A stretch of DNA of 64,000 nt from Meghimatium bilineatum (GCA_034231615.1 CM067312.1:9212696-9276695), one strand, 5' to 3'; shown: positions 30,354 through 42,474, counted from the first letter of the stretch. The notes: generated by a model not told the origin, from the sequence alone. Numbers and translations are program-made.

Positions 30354-30589
30354 GGGACAGTTTCTCTCAACAAGTTACTCAGAGACAGTTTCTCCGAGCA
30401 AGTTTCTCTGAGCTTTAGCAAGTCCTAGATATATGTTGGACTCAATATGGTTGTAGAGTGCACTGCCAAGGGTTGGACAGGCTTCTATTCCGGAGGGACC
30501 TTTTCTGTGACTTTCTTGAACCTTGTGACATATTTCACTTAGGGTTTGATTTAATTCCACAGTTCAAAAATTGTTCTTCATGTTTCACA

Positions 30590-30705
30590 ACAGCTGAAAT
30601 CAGGGAGTGGGCTAGCCAAACCCGCTCTCCAACATTCAGTGTACTAAGTGGCCTCCTACGACTTGCATGCCAGGTGGCAATGTTGCTATTATTAGTTCCT
30701 TCTTA
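30590..30705 (-). mobile_element. NA-1-like remnant, weak
   Basis: GTGGCCTCCTACGACTTGCATG and GGCAATGTTGCTATTATTAG resemble the minus-strand NA-1 block (GTCGCCTCTTACGACATGCA, then GTGTTGCTATTCTTTG). Confidence 0.35.
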
Positions 30706-31040
30706 TCAACAATGGCAACAAAATGTAATGAAGTAGCTAGAAAATTATCAGACTTTGTAAAGTTAGATTTCAAATTCTCTCAGCATGGATGCGTCATTAG
30801 TTTTTGTGTAGAAGTGTAGATTCGTCATCACTTGTGTTGTTTTAGTATTGTCGTCGGTATCAGATGGCAGTATTATAGTCGTCATCAATGTTTGTGCTGT
30901 AGAAGTATTGTCGGTGTCATCAATTTTTGTGTTACACATAAATTGATATCTTCCAAGCCTACACACGGTCACTATACAACTTTGTCTACAATTAACACTT
31001 CGACTATGATGAAATTAAATAACATTTTAACTTAAATTGG

Positions 31041-31110
31041 AGAGGGCGGTGGTGAGTAAACTGACACCCAAGTTTCCATATCATGGTTTGATTCCCACTA
31101 GAAATGAAAT
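31041..31110 (+). mobile_element. tRNA-like SINE head, weak
   Basis: GGGCGGTGGTGAGTAAACTG and B-box-like ATGGTTTGATTCCCAC are spaced as in tRNA. No body shared with other SINEs is recognised. Confidence 0.3.
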
Positions 31111-31229
31111 GTTTAAAACCATATATTAATCCTGGGTCAACCTAGCTTTAGGAAATTGGTACCAAATTATCTTTCGAAATCAAGGTCGCCTTCGTCATGC
31201 ACGTCAAAACATCATAAGACCTTATTTCA

Positions 31230-31445
31230 TATATGTTTCAGTGGTATAGACAATATATTCTATATGCGTCAATGGTATAGGCCGTATATTCTATATGCGT
31301 CAATGGTATAGACAATATATTCTATATGCGTCAATGGTATAGACAATATATTCTATATGCGTCAATGGTATAGACAATATATTCTATATGCGTCAATGGT
31401 ATAGACAATATATTCTATATGCGTCAATGGTATAGGACGTATATT
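31230..31445. repeat. 31-bp minisatellite, ~7 copies
   Basis: The unit contains TATGCGTCAATGGTATAGAC. The edge units are diverged. Confidence 0.9.
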
Positions 31446-31606
31446 GTATATTCTTCAATGATATAAATACTATTTTATCGCTTGTGTGTTGAGAAAACAT
31501 CAAAAGGTAGCAAGGAATAGTAATACTGTGATCTGCCATCCATATCGCAAGATGCTACTGAAGATTTGGTCATAGTAACTGAAAAACAATGCTGACGTAG
31601 GATGTG

Positions 31607-31720
31607 AAAAACTGAAAGGCACAAATATCGAAGCTAGACCGTATACCATGATTCGTGGCTTTCCGTTCTCCGGACTGCATCCTGTTAATCAGCCAGAGTG
31701 TGAGAACAAACACAGAAGAA
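31607..31720 (+). mobile_element. NA-1 3' half
   Basis: CTGAAAGGCACAAATATCG, TTTCCGTTCTCCGGACTGCA and GAGTGTGAGAACAAACACAG follow the NA-1 3' order. The copy is 5' truncated. Confidence 0.6.
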
Positions 31721-32146
31721 CTAGAAGACATATGAAATATTCATATCTTCATGTTGACCACATCACATAACACCATATTTTCCCCACATATCCTCAATGG
31801 TAAGAATAATGGTGTTTTTTTTACTACTTCCAGAAATGACGCTATCCATAAATAATAACATTTTGTTTGCGAAGTGAACCTACGACCTCTCGCGTGTCAG
31901 TAAATCACTCATCACAAGCTTTATAACTGCGGATAAGTTTTCAAGGGTCAGCATTCCCGCTAGTGCTAAGCTTCTTTCCCGAACAAAAACATATTACAGT
32001 CTGTCCATCCGTGATGGTATTAATAACTTCGTGATGACTGATTTACCATACAGTTTATGAGGGTCAGATCGTGTCCCTCGTCATATATACAGTCATGCGG
32101 ACTCATCTCGAAGATCATCCGTCTAAACTGACGCATTTGGTTTTGT

Positions 32147-32214
32147 TCTGTGATTTTCATTGATCACTTTGTGTATAGTTTATGACTACAGCCAATGAAA
32201 ATCACGAACAATAT
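32147..32214. mobile_element. Small hairpin element, second copy
   Basis: GTTCTGTGATTTTCATTG and CAATGAAAATCACGAAC are inverted ends with one mismatch around an ACTTTGTGT core. Confidence 0.5.
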
Positions 32215-32445
32215 TAAATGCCTCACTTTAGAAGGATTATTCCCAATTTAGCTCACATGTCCTATATTGATTGATGGTCAAGCTCATGAGATAATAAGTG
32301 TTACTTAATCAATAGGTAGGTTGTTAATGAGTCTACCTCTCGTATTGAGAGGCGTAATACTTTCAACCAGCGAACAACAAAGTTCAAATAGGTTATATCA
32401 GGACGCAAAACATAAAATATTAGAGGTAACATAGACCCCAAGTTA

Positions 32446-33110
32446 GTATAACTTGATGAATAGCCAGGTAGGTAGGTAGGTGATGTGGTAATATATACCC
32501 CACATTAGTATCATCATCATCAAGTGACATATTCTTTCCAGAACGTAGTCTTTCCTATGGATCTCTTGAATTCTCCGCGGTCTTGAGCAAGTTGTCCAGC
32601 ATCTTTCAGTGACATGCGCAGGCATTCTTGAATGTCTTTTGTCCAACGGTGTCTTGGTCGGCCTTTGCCCCTGTTGCCTTTTATCATCCCCTCTATGTAT
32701 GATACTATGTAGTATAACTTGATGAATAGCCAGGTAGGTAGGTACAAGTTAGTATAACTTGATGAATAGCCAGGTAGGTAGGTACAAGTTAGTATAGCTT
32801 GATGAATAGCCAGGTAGGTAGGTACAAGTTAGTATAACTTGATGAATAGCCAGGTAGGTAGGTACAAGTTAGTTTAGCTTGATGAATAGCCAGGTAGGTA
32901 GGTACAAGTTAGTATAACTTGATGAATAGCCAGGTAGGTAGGTACAAGTTAGTATAGCTTGATGAATAGCCAGGGAGGTAGGTACAAGTTAGTATAACTT
33001 GATGAATAGTCAGGTATGTAGGTACAAGTTAGTATAACTTGATGAATAGTCAGGTAGGTAGGTACAAGTTAGTATAACTTGATGAATAGTCAGGTATGTA
33101 GGTGATGAGT
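32446..33110. repeat. 40-bp minisatellite, ~11 units, split by a LINE-E fragment
   Basis: The unit contains AGTATAACTTGATGAATAGC plus CAGGTAGGTAGGTAC. One unit lies left of the LINE-E fragment (32446-32490) and about ten lie right of it (32710-33110). Alternate units carry a TATAGCTT variant. Confidence 0.9.
32516..32710 (-). mobile_element. LINE-E C-terminal fragment inside the minisatellite
   Basis: The minus strand encodes SYIEGMIKGNRGKGRPRHRW, SLKDAGQLAQDRGEFKRSIG and KTTFWKEYVT stop, with a (GAT)n-like 3' tail. It matches 61342-61434 (TSIEKTTFWKQYVT). Confidence 0.65.
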
Positions 33111-33249
33111 GTATCTCTCCTTCGGAGATGCGTGCTCCTTTCCACCAGCGGACAATGTCCAAGTAGGCCATATCAGGACGCACAATCATTATATATTAGA
33201 TTATTTTTTACCCACAAAGTATTAGAGGTCACAGAGATCCTTAAAAGAA

Positions 33250-33682
33250 GATATAGTTGATCAGTTGTTATATGGTAGGGAAGCATGGACAATTGACAAT
33301 ATTGCAAGAAAACATCTGGAGGCGACAAAGATGTGGTTTTATGGAAGAATGTTGCAAAAAATTTAAGGCAGCTAAAAAGAGTAATGCTATAATTCTACAA
33401 CTGGTCAACTCAAATAGATAACATATTAACTGTATTAGAGGACGACAATCACAGTTCCTGGGTCATGTCATGAGAAGAGGTGGGCTGGAGAACATTGTAA
33501 CAACTGGAAAGATCGAGGTGAGAAGGACAGAGGAAGACAACGTGAGAAATTGTTGGATGGCTTGAAAGCCTGGCATGATGCAGAATCATCAGTAACTATA
33601 TTTAAATGTATAACAAACAGAGGAATGTGGAGAGACATGATCGCCTACGCCAGAAGGCATGGTACCAATGAATGAATGAATA
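33250..33682 (+). mobile_element. LINE-D 3' end with (ATGA)n tail
   Basis: YGREAWTIDNIARKHLEATK is followed by SQFLGHVMRRGGLENIVTTG, EKLLDGLKAWHDA, MWRDMIAYARRHGTNE stop, and ATGAATGAATGAATAG. Frameshifts and stops occur upstream. It is the best copy of this tail in the window. Confidence 0.7.
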
Positions 33683-33689
33683 GTTGATC

Positions 33690-34310
33690 AATAAGAAGTG
33701 TACTGCTGCCTAACATTTATACAGCTGGGGGCGGGGGGGCGGGGGTTGAAGTATAAAGTAGCAGAATGAAGATTGCAGGACAGAAACCGCAAGCATGAGA
33801 ATGACAATTCAGGTAGTTACAGCGACACTAAAATTGGTTTCCGACACATACAAATTGGGAGTTGTTTACCTCCATGGAAGGTAACAAAAATATCGAGAAA
33901 TGGTTCAGATTTATTGTCTACATTTATTGTCATGATTTCCCTTGGCTATGTTTATCAGTTTATGTTTATCATTTATTACTTCAAATATCCGGGAAGTAAA
34001 GACTGCGAGGGAGAGGAGATGGCTACCGCCCTCATTTTCAGAGCCTCTGAAATGTGAGATCGCTAATATTTCACACCCCTACGACATTAACAAATGCTAT
34101 TGGTTATTTTACTTTTTTTTTTTTTACTTCAAATATAAATATAGTTATGGTTAGTTAGGGTTAGAATTAGTTAATGTAAAACATATATTTGAATTAATTA
34201 TTGATTAATTATAATATTTAGATTAAGTAACCATACAATGCGCAGTGAGATACTAATTGCAAACCAGAACCCAGTTTCGCTATTATTCGCTCCTTTTCGG
34301 GTTCCGGGTA
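33690..34310. other. No feature recognised
   Basis: Contains a (G)n run near 33727 and a (T)n run near 34112. Short frames show no domain. Confidence 0.4.
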
Positions 34311-34319
34311 TTAAATTTT

Positions 34320-35660
34320 TATTTGTCTATTGTCTTTTTCTATGTTGATGATGGTCAGAATATCCAGACTTGCCGTTAAGAATGGGGGTGGTGACTGAGA
34401 GCTGTAGTTGTCTATCCAAGGCCAGATGTGTCGCAATGGCTGCGCTGCGTTGAATCCATATTTGTTCAGTGTTGTCTTGATATTATCTATCCATCTTGTT
34501 CTAGTTCTTCCTCTGGTCTTGTATCCGGATCTTCTTATGTTCTATGTTCTTGTTGGTAGTTGGTTATGGTTCATTCTCATAAGGTGTCCAAACCATATGA
34601 TTTGTTGTTTCTGGATGTATTCTGTGCATGGTCTTATACCGATTATTCTCCTTATGTCATCATTTCTCATTTTGTTTAGTTTGGTCACTCTTGCGAATTT
34701 CCTCAACCATTTCATCTCACATGTTATAAGTTTTCTTTGCTGGACTGCTGTCAGCACCCATGTCTGGCGTTGATAGCAGAGTGTTGGCATAAAAATATTG
34801 TTTATCATCTGTCTATTGACTTGCATCGTGATCTTTGGACGGAGCAGATCTCTGTGATAGCTGATATGTCACTATGATTTCTTTATGGCATCTTGTCTCC
34901 ATCTCTCTATCTAATTTTCTAAATTTCTGTTGTCTGTGAATATACTTCCCACTTATTTAAATTCAGAGGTGTTTTTTTTTCCACTTTAGTTTTATTTACT
35001 GGATTTGGTGACTTCCTGATTTTCATTACTTTTTGTTTTCTGCGAATTTATTTTCATGTTATACTTGGTGCACGTTGTCGTGAGTACATTAATACGATTC
35101 TTTAACTGCTGTTCTTCTTCGTAGATAAGACATTGATCATCAGCAAATAACAATTCGTTTATTGCGTTGTTTAATTTCTCATCAGATTCTTCTCTTATAA
35201 CTGCACTGTTTACTTTCTTGTTTTGGGACTGTTTTGGTATTCTGTCCATGTATATGTTAAAAGGTATAGATGAGAGCAGACATTCCTGTATTACCCCTGA
35301 TGTTGTTTCAAAAGTCATTCCGTCGGTAGTTCTTACTGAGCTTTGGAAGTTCTGGTAAAGGGCTTTTATGTTTGCTAATAACTGACCTTTGATTCCGTAG
35401 TGTTCTGGTGTTTCATATGAAGTATTTATATTGACTCTATCAAATGCTTTTTCTTGGTCTATGAATATTGTGTTTAGTTCTTGATCATATTCTAGTGCTT
35501 TTTTCACTTAGTTGTCTCAAGGAAAAAAAAAACATCTGTATAACTTACCCCTCTCTTGAATCCAAACTGGGAGGAGCTTATTGTGGGTATGTGATGTATC
35601 TTAGACGTATTTCTAATATTTTGGCATATATATTTTCTGTGTGACTTAGTAGGGAGACAA
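34320..35660 (-). mobile_element. LINE-B RT and C-terminal remnant
   Basis: Minus-strand blocks in order are YAKILEIRLRYI, SSSQFGFKRGVSYTD, FIDQEKAFDRVN (motif A, catalytic Asp present), SGVIQECLLSSIPFNIYMD (motif B, degenerate), NELLFADDQCLIYEEEQQ (motif C) and NNIFMPTLCYQRQTW. Then come IQKQQIIWFGHLMRMNHNQL and a basic tail. Frameshifts and a (T)n/(A)n insertion near 35520 break it. This is the longest LINE-B copy here. Confidence 0.75.
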
Positions 35661-35796
35661 CTCTGTGTGATTCACACTTTCTTTTACTCTCCCCTCTTTA
35701 TACGTATTTAACATGTATCACGCGTTAATCAACATTCTCTAACATATCTCTCTATCCTTTATCTACAATATCTTTCTCCTATTTTTTCATTCTCCT

Positions 35797-36019
35797 ATTA
35801 ATTCGCTTACCACGTTCACTGCATTCTGTATCTTGTGTTTTTACTGCAACTGCCCTTCCACTTAAGATCTGCTCGCTTATATTTACATTCAATAGTTCTC
35901 TTATACACCTCTCCATTTTATTACTCGACGACTCTGTGAATGTTATTTCCTTCTCATATATCTCTATGTCAATGTTACCCCCTATTCTCCATAAATATAT
36001 ATTAGGTATTAGGTATGTT
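35797..36019. repeat. Second copy of the 11237-11457 duplication
   Basis: The copies agree over ~220 bp with about ten differences. This one sits directly upstream (minus orientation) of the LINE-B remnant, whereas the 11-kb copy has no LINE-B beside it. Confidence 0.8.
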
Positions 36020-36235
36020 ACCTTATGGGTGTTTCTATATAGATTTGTTTTTTGTTGCTTGCCTAATATTTTTCGTCCTTTTTAAGCCTTTTTAATGGAA
36101 ACGTCGCGTGGTCTTGTATCCCGTCGCTAATATGTCGTGTTAATAATGATTGGTAAAATATACTTATTTCGGTTTATCTCCACATTCGCCTTGTGTTGTC
36201 CTAGCATTCGCATTCCCATCGCATCGGGTTGATTC

Positions 36236-36350
36236 ATGATACTCAATATTTATCTTCCATATCATACATGATACTCAATCTTTATCTTCCATATCATACA
36301 TGATACTCAATCTTTATCTTCCATATCATACATGATACTCAATCTTTATC
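36236..36350. repeat. 32-bp repeat, ~3.5 copies
   Basis: The unit contains ATCTTCCATATCATACATGA. Confidence 0.9.
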
Positions 36351-36388
36351 ACTGCAGCACTTATTACTTGTATCATCATGGTCTATAC

Positions 36389-36705
36389 CAGCGCTTCTTT
36401 AACTGTGATCCACGGACCTTTGGGGGGGGGGAAATATTTCCACTTATGGGGTCGGTAAAGATTCGAATAAATATGAGCCTGAGCATTTGCAATAGAAAGA
36501 TGAAACCACATACATATCTTTTACTAGTCTATTGTTTGTTAGTAACACATTACTGTTACACTTTCTATTGTAGACATTGATTACTATGGTTATGACACAC
36601 ATAATACATCCATGAACATTTTCAAATATGGAATATTTTGTGGGTACACGACAGAAACAAATAGTTAAAGTTGGTCCACTACAATTCACATTTTAAGAAC
36701 CGTTG
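36389..36705. mobile_element. hAT-like MITE with imperfect 8-bp TSD
   Basis: The ends CAGCGCTTCTTTAACTGTG and (complement) CAACGGTTCTTAAAATGTG are inverted repeats. The flanks GTCTATAC and GTTTATAT match at six of eight positions, fitting the 8-bp duplication of hAT elements. It is 317 bp, has no transposase and includes a (G)n run. Confidence 0.6.
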
Positions 36706-36719
36706 GTTTATATAACTTT

Positions 36720-37060
36720 ATAACCAGTTTTACACAAAATAGTAGAATAAACTATTAACATAATGTTAATCTTAAGATTTATCTGTGAATATTGGTACTC
36801 ATAGCTAACAGTTTCTTTTAACAAAATGAATATTCCTTTCGCAGAAAGAAACATAGACAAAGCTCAGACCGGATTGCTGTAGGTTTTACACGAAGATTTT
36901 AGTTAACGAATCTCGTATCCCGTACAATGATACATAATTATGCGAACTCATCCAGCAATAACTGTAGTTATTCCAAGAGATTATTCTCAGATAGCGTTAA
37001 TCAACGCTGATAACTTCACATGCAAGGAAGGGGGGGGGGGTCACAAACACGAAATATAAT
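36720..37060. other. No feature recognised
   Basis: AT-rich sequence ending in a (G)n run near 37030. Confidence 0.4.
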
Positions 37061-37069
37061 GATCATTAT

Positions 37070-37275
37070 CAAGTGCCGTATCAGCATAGAAAGTTGGTTA
37101 AGACTGACTACCAATATCTCTGCTTCTTGTCTTACTTGTTCACTCTTGATAGATTGTATCCTGTCCATCTTATGATGCCGTCCTTCAATTCTCCCTTTAA
37201 GTATGATCTTCAACAAGATGTCATATTTTTAAATATGTCCAAGATACTTTATTTGTTTGAACTTTATTTCCTTTA
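37070..37275 (-). mobile_element. LINE-C fragment, degraded
   Basis: The nucleotide order matches 5463-5720: GTCTTACTTGTTCACTCTTG, CAACAAGATGTCATA, ATACTTTATTTGTTTGAACT. Only short minus-strand frames remain. Confidence 0.5.
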
Positions 37276-37334
37276 ATAATTCTTTCTTCATAGTGTTGTA
37301 AAAATATTTTGCTTGTGATTTGTTTGGATATTAT

Positions 37335-37720
37335 TTGTTTCTTCTTCTTCTTTCCTTTCTCTTTTACCCTTTACGGGTGTCGAGGGAGATACAAGGTTCT
37401 TGTTCTCGCTTTTCTGGAAGCGTCAGATAATGTTATTTGGTGTTCGTGTAATGACTCTTTGATGTTGTCGATCCAGCGTACTCTAGGTCTACCCTTGGCT
37501 CTTCTTTCTGCTTCTCCTCTCTTCATATATGCTTTATAAACTAATGAATCACACAACATTCTTTCCAGATGACCAAACCATTGTATCTGTTGGTTTTGTA
37601 TGTATTGTAGAATTGATATGACACCCACTCTTTCTCTTATGACATCGTTTCTAATTCTGTGTCTTCTGGTCACTCCTGTGGCTTTTCTCAGACTTCTCAT
37701 CTCTGTTGTAACCAGTTTAT
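37335..37720 (-). mobile_element. LINE-B 3' end with (GAA)n tail
   Basis: The minus strand encodes RSLRKATGVTRRHRIRNDVI, RVGVISILQYIQNQQIQWFG, HLERMLCDSLVYKAY and GRPRVRWIDNIKESL, ending RTRTLYLPRHP. The tail is (AGA)n. It is open for 109 codons and is the cleanest copy of this terminus. Confidence 0.75.
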
Positions 37721-37855
37721 TTATTGTTTATTGTTTCTTCGTGTCAATAAACGTACTTTTTACCATTTGTATTATCAGTAAATATAACAGAAATACTATA
37801 TGTCACATAACGTGTAAACAAATAATATTATTTCTTATCTTGACATTTTTGTATC

Positions 37856-38103
37856 TTTATCTGTGTTCGTTTTCAAACTCCTGCAGATTAAGACAATGTA
37901 GCCCGGAGAACCCAATGCATTGTTTCATAGTTTACAGATTTGCTGCCATAACTGTTTTTTCGGCCTAACAACTCCGGGTTTATAATAGTTTCTGGGTCAC
38001 GTTGATCCTTTATGGGATGAGACGGCCAACTCAACCCCACAATCTCCTTAGTCGCCTTCCATGATATACATGGATCCCCTTTTGGGCCCTAGCAAAACAC
38101 AGA
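37856..38103 (-). mobile_element. NA-1 retroposon, moderately diverged
   Basis: Minus-strand NA-1 blocks are GTCTGTGTTTTGCTAGGGCC, GGCGACTAAGGAGATTG and CTGCAGGAGTTTGAAAACGA. The (GAA)n tail is lost. Confidence 0.7.
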
Positions 38104-38144
38104 CTTCCTTCTGATATTTTTAAGTAACATCTTCTCGTATTTGG

Positions 38145-38400
38145 CTCTCTCTCTCTCTCTCTCTCTCTCAGCACTCCCTCGTCATTTGTTCTCTCTGACC
38201 ATTGTACTTTCAGCATTTTTTATACATCCACACTTCTCTAACCATTGTACTTTCAGCATTTTTATATAGAACCACATCTCTCTAACCATTTTACTTTCAG
38301 CATTTTTATATAGAACGACATTTCTGTTCTCTCTGACCATGGTACTCTCCGCATTCTTCTATAGAACCATATATCTGTTCTCTCTAATTTTCCACTGTCC
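38145..38400. repeat. (CT)n and ~60-bp repeat, four units
   Basis: A (CT)n tract (38150-38170) is followed by units containing CATTGTACTTTCAGCATTTT. Confidence 0.75.
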
Positions 38401-38404
38401 TGTT

Positions 38405-39035
38405 TAACAAAACAGAGCAAATAGATTTAACTAATAATGTTAATGAAAAAGACAGTTGGCAATAGTAGAAAGACCACAGAAGAACCTATTATCGATTGTA
38501 GTAAAAATGAAAAGCTTCTAAATGTCGCAAATCACGTTATCGTATGTAAACTTTGACTTAAAGGACGACCACTTAGCTCACCAAGAACACATTATCTCCC
38601 TTCGCGTGTACGTTAAGTAGTTTGTACCATTTGTGTTTCTTCAGAGAAATTCATTTTGTATGAATGAAGGTGGTTAGATAAGGCGGAAGTTATTAAATTA
38701 GATGTCTGATTTCAGTGTTTTAAGACATTTCCTTTTCCCTTATCTGACTTCTTTATCATTCAACTTATTAGTAAAATATTACGTTATATGTCTAGTTTTA
38801 GGTAATTTTTAGAGATTGCCCGAGATCTGTTTATTCATGCATCTATGGCTTACATTTATTTTATTATCTTTCTTGTTCGTTATTATTTCTGATGGTTTTT
38901 TTTCCTTTACTGAAGATGATATCTTTACCTCCCGTAGAATATTGCCGACATAGAATTACAGTGCTTTTTGAATGTTTATTTTCTTGTAAATTTATTACTG
39001 TTGTTTTGAATGGATATTTCACAACAACACGGAAT
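38405..39035. other. No feature recognised
   Basis: AT-rich sequence with no supported frame. Confidence 0.45.
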
Positions 39036-39039
39036 ATTC

Positions 39040-39268
39040 CGATGTTATTCTTAAATATCATCCTTAAATATCATCCTTAAATATCATCCTTAAATATCAT
39101 CCTTAAATATCATCATTAAATATCACCATTAAATATCATCATTAAATATCATCAATAAATATCATCATTAAATATCACCATTAAATATCATCATTAAATA
39201 TCACCATTAAATATCATCATTAAATATCATCATTAAATATCATCATTAAATATCATCATTAAATATCG
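39040..39268. repeat. 13-bp minisatellite, ~17 units
   Basis: The unit is TAAATATCATCMT, with blocks of CCT then ATT variants. Confidence 0.9.
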
Positions 39269-39587
39269 TCCGATATGAAAGCTGTAATAATGTATGTAGA
39301 TAGTCTGACATATGAAGTAGCGAAGATCGTGTGGTCACAACATTAAAATATGGATACAGATGGACATATATAAGGTTAGGGTTGGGGTCGGGGAAGAGAG
39401 AGAGAGAGAGACTGTGGGTTTTTTTACTCTGTACAACATTTTTTTAATGTTGTGGATTTTCCCCCTTTCTTGTCTATATATCCTTCTTGTCCGATATTAG
39501 AACTCTTACATATATTATTTAATATCTTCCTTAATAATTGCTATTGTTGATGTTATGGTTCGTGGTTCATCTTCTTTCTTCTTAGTA

Positions 39588-40002
39588 TAGTGGTTCCCAA
39601 ATCTGAAATTTCTGTTGGTGTTATAAGTACTTCTTTTGATGTTAGTTGTTTTGAAGCATAAAGTAAACCATTTAACTACTGTGCCAGGAATATCATTAAA
39701 AAAACACACGAAAACTCCGAAGAAGAGAATGACATATTTCATGAATGATTTTAGTGATATGAGATAATGGATGAGAAAAAAGAAACAATGAAGGTAGTGA
39801 AGAAAGAGAAACGTAGGCTTAATCACTTTGTTAGTCGTGTGGCATAAAATCTGTCTCTCAGCCATCATTTATGTCAAGTTTGTTTTCTTTAGTTATCAGC
39901 CTGAGTGCTAGACCAGTTAATCTAAACCTGTTTTTCTTCGTGGTCACCTTGAGGTCTTCGTGGAAACCAGGAGAGCCTTTTGGTCCACGTTGAGAACCAC
40001 TG
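39588..40002. mobile_element. hAT-like MITE
   Basis: TAGTGGTTCCCAAATCTG and the complement CAGTGGTTCTCAACGTGG are inverted ends. The 3' block TTCTTCGTGGTCACCTTGAG is shared with the element at 42022-42294. The flanks CTTAGT and CTAAGT may be part of an 8-bp duplication. Confidence 0.5.
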
Positions 40003-40009
40003 TGCTAAG

Positions 40010-41350
40010 TGTCTTGGCGTGTTTTGATTCTTTTCATGGAATTGCTTACTAAGGACGCCCCGCTGATATTTGTGTGACGGGAGGGGGGGGGGTATGTTAT
40101 CATGCTGGTAATCTCCACGCTGGCAACCCACAGGTTTCGCTTTAAGATGAAATGAGTTTTCTTTTCACCTGTATGCTATTCGACTTTCCTTTCGCCATAT
40201 CTCTTACACTTGTATTTACTATATAAAAAACACTATCAACTAATCTTCACACTTAGAATCCTAGATGTATTTCGAAGTTTCTAATCTAATCTTCACACAT
40301 ATAATTCGAGACGTTTTCTCGATGTATCAAACCTATATATTTGGCTTTGGTAATTGGGCAGCTGTCCTATACACTGCATGACTAACTGTCGACGTCCACA
40401 GCCGCCAGCCGAATTCCGACTGAATCCGAGTCAATTTTTTCTGAACTGAATATGTTTCCCGCCCCATTTATACTAGTTCCTAATCTAATGCTCGTTATGA
40501 CATTAAATTCCAGGCCTCATACTTTATACAATTAAATTTACAATATTTTTGTTTCCATACTTTCTTACATCTGGCATTCAACTTTCTCCAACTCTAAGTA
40601 TATCTACATTAAAATATTGACTTCGAAGTAGTCAAACTAAAGGACATGAAATAAAATCGCATTTGCATTTGTGATGACGACATACAAGTAAGTGAGTAAA
40701 TAGTAATAAATACCATCAGTCATTTCTAATATACCTCAATGAATTAACACCTCGATGTAACAATCCTTAAGTAGGTGTGAGTTAATATGGTAATATCAAC
40801 AGATCAAGTCCCTCCGCGCTTAATGGCGATCTAGATAAATATTTACCCCTTATGGTCGGCCACCGTCACGGACTTAAAGGAGATGGTTCCTAGTAGCCTC
40901 GAAAGATAATCGCCTTGTTATTAGTCTTCCATAAACCGACCTTCGAACAAAAGCTACTTACTCTCTACCTGTAGGTGCTAAGTGACTGCCAATTACAATG
41001 ACTAAAGAAAAGCACTCTAATGAATTTGGTAACGATATATTTGTGTCGCTATTTCATTAGTGTCTCTGTTCTTTGTTGTGTCTCTGTTCTTCTCGTTAAC
41101 ATTGAAGCGAGGGCTCTCAATTCTTTCTTAGCGTTCTCAACGGCATCTGGAGGTTCTCTGTTCTTTAGGTACATTCCCCCATCTTCCTGGCACATGTGGA
41201 TGTACAGTATACAGATCTCTGTTGCCATGGAAATCTGAAGACATTAGATGAAGCTTTTTTGTACATGACACTTTTATAACAGGATAACCGAGCAGGGGAG
41301 TATGAGAAAGGGGAGGCTTGTGTGTCATAAAAAAAGTTCAAATTATTTGT
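40010..41350. other. No feature recognised
   Basis: About 1.3 kb of AT-rich sequence. A (G)n run lies near 40081. Two overlapping frames near 41020-41328 show no domain. Confidence 0.4.
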
Positions 41351-41354
41351 CTTC

Positions 41355-41400
41355 TTCTTTTTTCTGTGTTTCTTTCCAAACTCCCGCAGGTTAGCAGATA
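41355..41400 (-). mobile_element. NA-1 3' terminus only
   Basis: The plus strand reads CTTCTTTTTTCTGTGTTTCT then CCAAACTCCCGCAGGTTAGCA, the complement of the NA-1 end. The copy is strongly 5' truncated. Confidence 0.5.
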
Positions 41401-41404
41401 TATA

Positions 41405-42020
41405 TCATATTTCTTGGAGATTGCTTAAGGCAAACAATAAAAATCACATATTCCTTGAATATACCTACTTCTAGCTGCATCTGTCTCTGACCAATCCCAT
41501 TCAGAGGCTTAGAAAAGTGCATACTTTTCTTCTCACTACGTTTCCTATAACTGATTGTCTCAACTGTAATGTTTTGGAGAAATCTCAGACCTATATATCT
41601 TATCACGTGCACATTGTAAGCGGCAGAAGAGGATGCTTACAAAATACGAGCTATAACTTATCATCGAAAAACGCATTTTTTTCGTATCTTATTTTACCAC
41701 GCACTTCTCAGCTATTGTTACAATATTAATTTTGACATTTTATATGTACTGTTAAAATGATTGAAGTGATTTAATTTTATACGACATTGTGCTGCTTGGT
41801 AAGAATTATAATCAATTTTAAATAAGCAAACAATGTTTACATTGTGTCAACTTATGGGCGCCTCAACTTTGAAATACACATTTTCGTTTCTTTTATTTTT
41901 GTGTGAGTTAGACTGATGAAAATTTCCCTTGGAAGTTGTCAACAATTTGACCAATGTCCACCAGTCTAGATAAAAAAAAACGTAGGACCTATAAAAAAAA
42001 CCAACTCACAGTTATTTAAA
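41405..42020. other. No feature recognised
   Basis: Overlapping short frames on both strands near 41391-41729; no domain recognised. Confidence 0.4.
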
Positions 42021-42021
42021 A

Positions 42022-42294
42022 CAGCGTTTCTCAAATTTTATTAACACCTGGCCCTCTTTTAGGACACATTTTCTTCCGTACTTAAATGTGACATTTGATT
42101 ACTTTACAAGTCACTAACACTTTTTCAGTTTTACTGCTGCTATTTTATTGTTAATCATTCAATGTGTTACCTTCCTGTGCTCCCACACTCTTGACAGATG
42201 TGTTCCCCCCATTTTATAATATTTCTTCGTGGCCGCCCTTAAGTCTTCGTTCTCCTCATGGTGGGGGCATATTAACCCACGTTGAGAACCATTT
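42022..42294. mobile_element. hAT-like MITE
   Basis: CAGCGTTTCTCAAATTTT opposes GTTGAGAACCATTT. The interior shares ATTTCTTCGTGGCCGCCCTT with the 39588-40002 element. Boundaries are approximate. Confidence 0.45.
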
Positions 42295-42474
42295 CCATAA
42301 ATGTGTGCTTACTACCAACTGCTATCGTGACATATCGTACTGCATCGCACAACCAGCATCTAAGTATTCTTGTTGCAATAAACAAATATGCCCAAATATG
42401 TTTGTCGTAAGCAGTGCTGTTCATTAATTAGGTTAGAAATTTTTGGACCTCTCCTGTCCTCGACAAGACACTGT

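Larger units (their letters stand above)
32300..33240. repeat. ~140-bp unit duplicated on both sides of a 40-bp array
   Basis: Copies at about 32300-32440 and 33105-33240 share the CCAGCGRACAA, TATCAGGACGCAMAA and GTATTAGAGGT-type blocks. They bracket the 40-bp minisatellite and the LINE-E fragment. Confidence 0.6.

Noticed and set aside
36421..36432. Homopolymer G/C runs (also 8436, 33727, 37030, 40081, 52012, 57831) as quadruplex regulatory sites
   Set aside because: They are single runs without the four-tract pattern, and several lie inside MITEs. They could equally be length errors.
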